Assembly (NCBI GenBank): GCA_027457185.1
Contig: DAIDTN010000073.1
Location: forward strand, 1 to 12,413
Direction: 5' to 3'
Source of the DNA: Burkholderiales bacterium
GTDB lineage: Bacteria; Pseudomonadota; Gammaproteobacteria; Burkholderiales; SG8-39
Length of the DNA: 12,413 nucleotides
The notes below the pieces were generated by a model. That model was not told where the DNA came from. It saw only the letters and a list, made by a program, of their open reading frames with translations, and did not search any database. The translations under genes were made by a program, and so were the position numbers. Positions 7,005 to 12,413 of this stretch are shown here, one piece after another; position 1 is the stretch's first letter, and each line of letters opens with the position of its first letter.

Positions 7005-7976
7005 TCAAGCTCCTTTGAGTTCGGCGTTCCATGCATCGCGCATCGCGCCGAGCCGATCCACGGGTTCGAGCAGGAAGCTGCGCGCCACGCGGCGCACGCG
7101 CTCCTTGTCTTTCTCGCAGGCGAGATACTCGGCCGGGGATTTCCCGTCCACGCGCCCGAGGAACAGGCCGGGCAGCAGATGCGCCACCCGCGCCTCGATC
7201 GCCGCGCGCGGCTCCCAGCTGACGCGTTCGAGGTAAGTCGAGGCGAGCGCATCGTAGCAGGCGAGATAGCGTTCCCGCCACTGCGGCCGCCACAGGCATT
7301 TCAGCAGCATATGATTGAGGCAGAAGGCGAGGTCGAAGGCCGGGTCGCCGTACCAGGCGCATTCGGCGTCGAGCAGAATCGGCCCGCGCGCAGTCACGAG
7401 GATATTTTTCGGACTGAGATCGCCATGCACCAGCGCGAGCTTGGTGCGCGCGGCGGTGGCGAGCAGATACGGCTCCAGCCGGATCGGATGAAAAATGTGA
7501 TCGTTGGCGAAGCGCTGCGCGATATCCGCGCGCCGCGCTGTCCCGGCGTGAATGGCGGCGATGATGCGCGCCACCGCAGCGGCGGTTTCGGTTTGGATGT
7601 TGCCGTCGCGAAGTTCGTTTTTCCACACCGGGTGCGCCGCCGGGGCGAGGTATTCCATCGCGAACGCGCCGGCCTGCTCGTCCTCGCCGAGGATGCGCGG
7701 CACGGACCCCGGTGCCTGTTCCTCGGCCACGCGCATCCATTCGACCTCGGCATGGTTACGCTCCACCGGGGCGCGCCAGTCGGCGGCGACCTTGAGCTTG
7801 GCCAGCGCGCGCTTGAAACAAAATGACAGACCCGGGGAACGCGCGGGCAAATCGATGCGCAGGATATCCGAGGACACGCAGCCGGCCAGGATTTCGGCGC
7901 TAAACGCCTCGCCCGGGCGCAGCAGCCCCATGCGCTCCAGCGCGATTCTCAAGTCCTGCTGCGGCTCTTGCGGCAT
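7005..7976 (-). CDS. APH-family small-molecule phosphotransferase (kinase)
   Basis: Kinase of the aminoglycoside phosphotransferase/choline kinase fold (323 residues), expected to transfer phosphate from ATP to a hydroxyl of a small molecule in the cytosol. The catalytic loop is HGDLSPKNIL (184-193) with Asp186 as base. The metal-binding motif LLDAECAWYGDPAFDLA (201-217) has Asp203 and Glu205. A candidate ATP-binding Lys is in CFKRALAKL (53-61). The wording of these motifs is closer to methylthioribose- and homoserine-kinase-like metabolic members than to resistance enzymes, but the substrate is unknown. The frame is open further upstream to 8078, but the ATG at 7976 is preferred: GGAA lies eight bases upstream, and the extra 34 residues are low in family character. 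It is coupled to the enolase paralogue (TGA directly followed by ATG), which suggests consecutive steps. No resistance context is seen. Confidence 0.88.
   Translation of the reverse strand: MPQEPQQDLRIALERMGLLRPGEAFSAEILAGCVSSDILRIDLPARSPGLSFCFKRALAKLKVAADWRAPVERNHAEVEWMRVAEEQAPGSVPRILGEDEQAGAFAMEYLAPAAHPVWKNELRDGNIQTETAAAVARIIAAIHAGTARRADIAQRFANDHIFHPIRLEPYLLATAARTKLALVHGDLSPKNILVTARGPILLDAECAWYGDPAFDLAFCLNHMLLKCLWRPQWRERYLACYDALASTYLERVSWEPRAAIEARVAHLLPGLFLGRVDGKSPAEYLACEKDKERVRRVARSFLLEPVDRLGAMRDAWNAELKGA
7010..7016 (-). promoter_or_regulatory. Strong ribosome binding site for the enolase paralogue
   Basis: The minus strand reads AAAGGAG, five bases before the ATG at 7004. It lies inside the last codons of the kinase gene (Lys-Gly-Ala-stop). 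The kinase TGA abuts this ATG, so ribosomes ending the kinase can reinitiate directly. It fixes the enolase start and is the clearest Shine-Dalgarno sequence in the window. Confidence 0.8.
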
Positions 7977-8174
7977 GGTGTATTCCGGCGAGTCTATCAG
8001 AGCGCATGTTCCATGCCCGGCCCGCTCTGGCGCCGCACGGCGCGCGTTGCAGGCGCGAGGCATGCGGACGCCGGTCACCAGAACTTGCCGTCTCCGAACG
8101 AGGGCGCGCGTGCCCTCCAGCTTTCCTGGCTCAGGCTGCGTTTCAGAAATTCCGAAACTGCGCCGTGAGGAACC

Positions 8175-8984
8175 TTACTGGCGGTTGCGGGCAGTAATGA
8201 CGCCGTTGACCAGCCTGACCCGGGCGCTCGAACGCCAAGCCGGCGGAGTTTCCTCGGTGATCTGCTGCGTTGTGCAGTCCTCGAAGCGGATGACAATTTC
8301 GTAGCGTTTGGCCCTGTTCGTGTTTTTCTCGATCTCGTGTCCGGCGACCGCGCCGCCGATCGCCCCGAGCACGGTCATGGCGCTCCTGCCGTTGCCGCGG
8401 CCGACTTGGTTGCCGAGTATGCCGCCGGCGATGCCGCCGATGACCGAACCGGGCCCTACGGCGGCACTCTTTACCTCGACTTCGCGCACCGATTCGATCA
8501 CGCCGCATTCATGGCAGATCGGCCGCGGCGGCTCTACTGCTGGCGCAGGTCCATATCCGGGCGGCGTTCCATAGCCGGGGGGAGGCGGTGGCGGAGACCC
8601 ATACCCCGGTGGCGGAGGGGATTGCGCGACCATCACCGGCGCATCGGCACTGGCCATTTTCTTGGGTTCTTCCACACGATGCGCCGCATGCTCCACCGGT
8701 TTGGCGCGCTTTGCCGCGACTTTGCGCGGTGCGGGTTGGGGCGCGCTCACCGGGGCGGTAGCGACGTCTGCCGCTTTCGCTGCCTGCGCAGTCTCGGCGA
8801 GCTTCGCCGCTGCTTCGGGTGGGGTGGCAGCCTGGACTTGCGGCGTCTCGACCGGCGCAGTCTGGCTATGGCCGGTGGGAATCAGGCCGGTAATGGCAGC
8901 TATGCCTACCAGGCTGAATAGCGTGACCGACACCGCTGCGATCGCGATCAGCGGGTGCATGCCTTTTTTTGCGGGGATTTCCAT
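8175..8984 (-). CDS. Membrane-anchored glycine-zipper protein
   Basis: Envelope protein of unknown function with a glycine-zipper 2TM region of the Rickettsia 17-kDa antigen type. From the chosen start it has 269 residues. A hydrophobic helix at about 11-34 acts as membrane anchor or uncleaved signal. An Ala/Pro/Lys-rich linker (41-120) probably spans periplasm. Three PPGYG repeats lie at 122-146 and a CHECG motif at 157-161. Glycine-zipper segments at about 175-195 and 205-216 include SVIGGIAGGILGNQVG and LGAIGGAVAG. The basic C-terminal domain is about 225-269. Family members are thought to affect envelope integrity or resistance to lysis. The ATG at 8984 is preferred because GGAG sits six bases before it; in-frame ATGs at 9005 and 9035 lack one. 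It lies 130 bases downstream of lysS on the same strand, probably as its own unit. Confidence 0.85.
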   Translation of the reverse strand: MEIPAKKGMHPLIAIAAVSVTLFSLVGIAAITGLIPTGHSQTAPVETPQVQAATPPEAAAKLAETAQAAKAADVATAPVSAPQPAPRKVAAKRAKPVEHAAHRVEEPKKMASADAPVMVAQSPPPPGYGSPPPPPPGYGTPPGYGPAPAVEPPRPICHECGVIESVREVEVKSAAVGPGSVIGGIAGGILGNQVGRGNGRSAMTVLGAIGGAVAGHEIEKNTNRAKRYEIVIRFEDCTTQQITEETPPAWRSSARVRLVNGVITARNRQ

Positions 8985-9114
8985 GTGTTTCTCCACTTTC
9001 TCCATTATGTCGGATGCGCTTTGCGGAAACCGCATCCATCGTTCAGATGTTGGCAGCCGCGCGGCGCAAAAGTTGTGAGCAATTGTGTCTATTTGTAAGC
9101 GGCGCGGCGGGCGA

Positions 9115-10617
9115 CTACTCCGGCCGCATATGCGGAAACAGGATCACGTCGCGGATGCTTGCGCTGTTGGTGAACAGCATCACCAGCCGGTCTATGCCTA
9201 TGCCCTCGCCCGCGGTCGGCGGGAGGCCGTACTCCAGCGCGCGGATGTAATCGGCGTCGTAATACATGGCCTCTTCGTCGCCCGCCTCCTTCTGCTTCGC
9301 CTGCTCGGTGAAGCGTGCCGCCTGATCCTCCGGGTCGTTCAGCTCGGAGAAGCCGTTGGCCATTTCGCGCCCGGTGATGTAGAGCTCGAAGCGGTCGGTG
9401 ATCTCGGGATTGCGGTCGTTGCGCCGCGCCAGCGGCGACACCTCGGCCGGATAGTCGACAATGAAAGTCGGCTGAATCAAAAGTGTCTCCGTGGTTTCAT
9501 CGAACAGCAGGATCTGCAGGGAACCCAGGCCTTGCGCGCGCGAGACGTCGACGCCCAGTTTTTTCAGCGCATGCGTGAGGTATTCGCGGTCCGCCAATTC
9601 GACCGCGCTGATCTGCGGGTGATATTTGCAGATCGCCTCGACCACGGTCAGCCGCTCGAACGGTTTGCCCAGGTAGATCGTATGCTCGCCGTAGGGCAGG
9701 GTGGTGCTGCCCAGCACCTCCAGAGCCACGCTGCGCAACAACTCTTCCGTATAGTACATGAGGTAGCGGTAATCGCGATAAGCCTCGTAGAACTCGATCA
9801 TGGTGAATTCAGGGTTATGCCGGGTGGAGATGCCCTCGTTCCTGAAATTGCGGTTGATCTCGAATACCTTCTCGTAGCCGCCCACGACCAGGCGCTTCAG
9901 GTACAGCTCGGGTGCGATGCGCAGGTACAGCTGCATATCGAGCGCATTGTGGTGCGTCTCGAACGGTTTGGCCGCGGCGCCGCCCGGAATCGGATGCATC
10001 ATCGGCGTCTCGACCTCGAGGTAGCCCTTGCCCACCATGAATGCGCGGATCGCCTGGATCATCCGGCTGCGCAGGCTGAACACCTTGCGCGCTTCGGGAT
10101 TGGTGATCAGGTCGACGTAGCGTTGGCGGTAGCGCTGCTCCTGGTCGGTGAGGCCGTGAAATTTTTCCGGCAGCGGCCGCAGCGACTTGGTCAGCAGGCG
10201 CAGCCTGGCCACGCGCACCGACAGTTCGCCGGTCTTGGTCTTGAACAAGGGCCCCTCGGCGGCGAGGATGTCGCCCAAGTCCCAGTGCTTGAACGCCTCG
10301 TGCGCGTCGGCGCCGGACTGGTAGTTGCTGATGTAGAGCTGGATGCGTCCGCTCATGTCCTGAATGCTGGCGAAGCTCGCCTTGCCCATCACGCGCTTGA
10401 ACAGCATGCGCCCCGCAATCGCTACCTGTACTTCCTTCGCCTCGAGTTCCTCGTTGGATTTGGCGTCATGCGCCGCGTGCAGATCGGCAGCCAGGTCCTT
10501 GCGCGCGAAATCGTTGGGAAAGGCATTGCCCAGCTTGCGCAGTTCCGCCAGCTTGGCGCGCCGCTCGGCAATTATCTGGTTCTCGTCGAGGAGGGGTTGT
10601 TGCTTTTCTTCAGCCAT
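9115..10617 (-). CDS. lysS: Lysyl-tRNA synthetase, class II
   Basis: Essential cytosolic enzyme that charges tRNA-Lys with lysine using ATP. The 500-residue length is typical of the class II bacterial enzyme (E. coli LysS 505). An OB-fold anticodon-binding domain covers about residues 62-150. The class II catalytic core follows, with motif 1 around YLEVETPMMHPIPGG (199-213), motif 2 FRNEGISTRHNPEFTMIEFY (258-277) and motif 3 GEGIGIDRLVMLF (470-482). TGREMANGFSELNDP is the usual lysine/ATP-pocket segment. The ATG at 10617 is 33 bases after the prfB stop, the same prfB-lysS order as in E. coli and many proteobacteria, and indicates an operon. Upstream of the ATG is a weak GGGAAA. The stop is TAG. 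Nothing is missing or unusual. Confidence 0.98.
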   Translation of the reverse strand: MAEEKQQPLLDENQIIAERRAKLAELRKLGNAFPNDFARKDLAADLHAAHDAKSNEELEAKEVQVAIAGRMLFKRVMGKASFASIQDMSGRIQLYISNYQSGADAHEAFKHWDLGDILAAEGPLFKTKTGELSVRVARLRLLTKSLRPLPEKFHGLTDQEQRYRQRYVDLITNPEARKVFSLRSRMIQAIRAFMVGKGYLEVETPMMHPIPGGAAAKPFETHHNALDMQLYLRIAPELYLKRLVVGGYEKVFEINRNFRNEGISTRHNPEFTMIEFYEAYRDYRYLMYYTEELLRSVALEVLGSTTLPYGEHTIYLGKPFERLTVVEAICKYHPQISAVELADREYLTHALKKLGVDVSRAQGLGSLQILLFDETTETLLIQPTFIVDYPAEVSPLARRNDRNPEITDRFELYITGREMANGFSELNDPEDQAARFTEQAKQKEAGDEEAMYYDADYIRALEYGLPPTAGEGIGIDRLVMLFTNSASIRDVILFPHMRPE

Positions 10618-10650
10618 GTCGTTTCCCGATGGGTTGATTTCGGTCAGGAG

Positions 10651-11755
10651 CTACACGCCCTGCTTCAAACTCGCTTCGATGAACACATCCAGATCGCCGT
10701 CGAGCACGCCTTGCGTGTTGCCGATCTCGACGCCGGTGCGCAAGTCCTTGATGCGCGACTGGTCGAGCACATAGGAACGGATCTGATGGCCCCAGCCGAT
10801 GTCGGTCTTCGAGTCCTCGAGCTTCTGCTGCTCGTCCTGGCGTTTGCGCAGTTCGCGCTCGTACAGGCGCGATTTCAGCATGGCCATCGCCTCGGCGCGG
10901 TTGCGGTGCTGCGAGCGGTCATTCTGGCATTGCACCACGATATTGGTCGGCAGGTGGGTGATGCGCACCGCCGAGTCGGTCTTGTTGATGTGCTGGCCGC
11001 CGGCGCCCGATGCGCGGTAGGTGTCGATGCGCAGGTCCGCGGGATTGATCTCGACCTCGATGCTGTCGTCCACTTCGGGATAGGCGAATACGCTCGCGAA
11101 CGAAGTGTGGCGCCGGTTCCCCGAATCGAATGGCGACTTGCGCACCAGGCGGTGGATGCCGGTCTCGGTGCGCAGGCGGCCGTAGGCGTACTCGCCCGAA
11201 ACCTTGATGGTTGCGCTCTTGATCCCCGCGACCTCGCCTTCGGATTCTTCCAGCACTTCGACCGCGAAGCCGCTCTTCTCGCAGTACTTGAGATACATGC
11301 GCTCCAGCATCGCCGCCCAGTCCTGCGCCTCGGTGCCGCCCGAGCCCGACTGGATGTCGACGAAACAGTTGTTCGGATCGAGCGCGTTGGAGAACATGCG
11401 GCGGAATTCCATGCTCGCGATGAGTTTCTCCGCCGCAGCCAGGTCTTCGGCGACGCTGGTCAGCGTGGCATCGTCGGCCTCGGCGCGCGCCATCTCGAAC
11501 AGTTCGCCCGCATCGCGCAACTGGCTGTCGAGCAGCAGCAGGTTGCCGACGACGCCCTCCAGGGTTTTCTTTTCGCGGCCGAGTTCCTGCGCGCGCTTGG
11601 CATCGCTCCAGATGTCCGGTTCTTCGAGCTGTCGCCCGACTTCGATCAGGCGTGCCTGCTTGGTGTCGAAGTCAAAGATACCTCCGCATTTCCTTGGCGC
11701 GGGCGCCGAGGTCGGTGAGGCTGTTGGCGAGAGCATTGATTTTTTCGGCTTCCAT
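10651..11755 (-). CDS. prfB: Peptide chain release factor 2, made by programmed +1 frameshift
   Basis: RF2 recognises UAA and UGA in the ribosomal A site and triggers peptide release. The gene is in two frames. The first reads 27 codons from the ATG at 11755 (MEAEKINALANSLTDL to MRRYL) and meets TGA at 11672-11674. Skipping the T at 11674 restores the frame to DFDTKQARLIEV and on to 10651. The product is 367 residues against 365 in E. coli. The stop-recognition SPF tripeptide is at 207-209 (RKSPFDSG) and the peptidyl-transferase GGQ at 252-254 (GAGGQHIN), both where expected. RF2 shortage slows termination at the internal UGA and favours the shift, so the protein regulates its own synthesis. 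The frame is also open upstream of the junction, but those residues are unrelated to RF2 and are not translated this way. It precedes lysS by 33 bases. Confidence 0.97.
11671..11685 (-). promoter_or_regulatory. prfB programmed +1 frameshift site
   Basis: The minus strand reads GGAGG TAT CTT TGA C. It has the same parts as the classical RF2 site: an internal Shine-Dalgarno-like GGAGG three bases before the slippery CTT, then an in-frame UGA followed by C, a poor termination context. tRNA-Leu slips from CUU to UUU, moving the ribosome +1. It differs from E. coli only in GGAGG instead of GGGGG-type spacing bases. Confidence 0.95.
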
Positions 11756-11773
11756 GATTGGCTTTTTTGGCGG

Positions 11774-11788
11774 AATTGCGCAATTATA
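11774..11788 (-). promoter_or_regulatory. Candidate prfB -10 box overlapping a 12-bp palindrome
   Basis: On the minus strand TATAAT (11788-11783) is a perfect -10 hexamer, 27 bases before the prfB ATG. It overlaps the perfect palindrome AATTGCGCAATT (11774-11785). No convincing -35 box is visible. The 76-base divergent spacer must also serve the hydrolase on the other strand, so the palindrome could be a shared operator, but it may be chance in an AT-rich patch. Confidence 0.4.
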
Positions 11789-11831
11789 CTCCGGCATAGG
11801 GAGTTCCCCCGGGAGAGGAAGTAGCGCAAAC

Positions 11832-12413
11832 ATGGAAATCGGCCACAAGCTGATGGGCGAAGGTGTAACCAGGGTATTGATGCTGCACGGCTGGCTCGGC
11901 GACCAGCGCATTTTCGAGCCCATGTTCGACAGCCTGAACCTGGAGAGCTTCACCTACGCGTTCATGGATTACCGCGGCTACGGCTGCTCCAAGGATCTCA
12001 CCGGCGCCTACACCATGGACGAGGTTGCGGGCGACGCCTTCGCGCTGGCCGCGAAGCTGGGCTGGGACTGGTTCTACGTGGTCGGTCACTGCATGGGCGG
12101 CATGGTGGCGCAGCACATGATGGCGGACGATCCGGAGCGGGTGCGCGCCGCGGTGGTGATCGCGCCGGTGCCCGCCTGCGGCATGCGCTTCGACGAAGAG
12201 ACCTGGGCGTTTTTTCAGGGCGCAGTCGACAATCCTTTGAACCGCGCCGGCATCGTCGACTATTCCACCGGCAAGCGCCTTAGCCCCACCTGGCTGGACG
12301 CCATGGCCGCGCGCTCGGTGGCGTGCTCCACGCGCGAGGCGTTCGCCGGCTATCTGGAGGCGTGGATGAAAACCGACTTCAGCGCGCGCATGCAAGGCAT
12401 GGCGCAACGCATG
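11832..12413 (+). CDS. Alpha/beta hydrolase with Cys at the nucleophile elbow, 3'-truncated
   Basis: Start of a cytosolic alpha/beta-hydrolase-fold protein; 194 residues are visible and the gene runs off the window. LMLHGW (residues 16-21) is the HG oxyanion motif after strand 3, and AFMDYRGYGCS (43-53) is the usual strand-4 region. VVGHCMGGMVAQ (83-94) is the nucleophile elbow, where GHSMGG is expected, so the predicted nucleophile is Cys87 (TGC at 12090-12092). Cys at this site is normal in dienelactone hydrolases (GxCxGG), but the rest resembles general esterase/acyl-hydrolase types. The acid and most of the lid are only partly visible, and the catalytic His is beyond the edge. The ATG at 11832 has GAGAGGAAG about 10-15 bases upstream. 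It is divergent from prfB. Substrate unknown. Confidence 0.88.
   Translation, partial: MEIGHKLMGEGVTRVLMLHGWLGDQRIFEPMFDSLNLESFTYAFMDYRGYGCSKDLTGAYTMDEVAGDAFALAAKLGWDWFYVVGHCMGGMVAQHMMADDPERVRAAVVIAPVPACGMRFDEETWAFFQGAVDNPLNRAGIVDYSTGKRLSPTWLDAMAARSVACSTREAFAGYLEAWMKTDFSARMQGMAQRM

Noticed and set aside
7005..7976. Aminoglycoside-resistance gene
   Set aside because: The fold is shared, but the gene is translationally coupled to an enolase-type metabolic gene and there is no mobile or resistance context.
7977..8078. 34-codon N-terminal extension of the kinase
   Set aside because: No ribosome binding site at 8078 and the composition is unlike a kinase N terminus; the ATG at 7976 fits better.
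8100..8117. GAGGGC/GCCCTC hairpin in the spacer between the glycine-zipper gene and the kinase gene
   Set aside because: Six-bp stem without a T-tract on either side; cannot be called a terminator. Nothing else supportable was seen in 7977-8174.
8075..8174. Minus-strand frame ending SFGDGKFW after the glycine-zipper stop, a possible small gene or C-terminal remnant
   Set aside because: No in-frame start with a ribosome binding site in the spacer, and the frame overlaps the glycine-zipper gene; family not recognised.
9068..9090. lac-operator-like TTGTGAGCAATTG near the lysS 3' end
   Set aside because: Short partial match with no lac-type gene or symmetrical partner nearby; chance resemblance.

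Overview
The window looks like a chromosomal segment of a GC-rich proteobacterium, most likely a betaproteobacterium. This rests on the overall GC bias, the prfB-lysS gene pair, the sequence style of the glycine-zipper protein and the REP-type repeats. The exact taxon cannot be read from the sequence alone.

Left part, + strand (2-4488): the 3' part of an aldo/keto reductase is followed by a GDP-sugar block. manC is bifunctional and makes mannose-6-phosphate and GDP-mannose. gmd converts GDP-mannose to GDP-4-keto-6-deoxymannose. A GDP-L-fucose synthase gene should finish the route to GDP-L-fucose, but it carries an in-frame TAG at codon 45 and is called a pseudogene. A cluster of unusual residues in gmd may reflect relaxed selection on the same branch.

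Middle, - strand (4535-7976): an EamA-type transporter lies downstream of a tightly coupled two-gene unit, an APH-fold small-molecule kinase followed by an enolase paralogue. The enolase keeps the metal ligands and the phosphate-binding Arg-Ser but has changed several substrate-site residues (E168 to D and H373 to A in yeast numbering, plus the Ser/Thr of loop 1). The pair looks like a two-step 'phosphorylate, then eliminate' module on an unknown hydroxy acid. It is the best candidate here for an undescribed pathway.

Two intergenic spacers, 2341-2411 and 5509-5720, carry REP-like palindromes with a GTRGGAG head and a CCCT loop. Both have the same architecture relative to the upstream gene: one sense copy, then antisense copies. 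The antisense part is single in the first spacer and expanded to four 40-bp tandem units in the second.

Right part: on the - strand are a membrane-anchored glycine-zipper protein (8175-8984), lysS (9115-10617) and prfB (10651-11755). prfB keeps the classical autoregulatory +1 frameshift. Divergent from prfB is the 5' part of an alpha/beta hydrolase in which the nucleophile-elbow serine is a cysteine.
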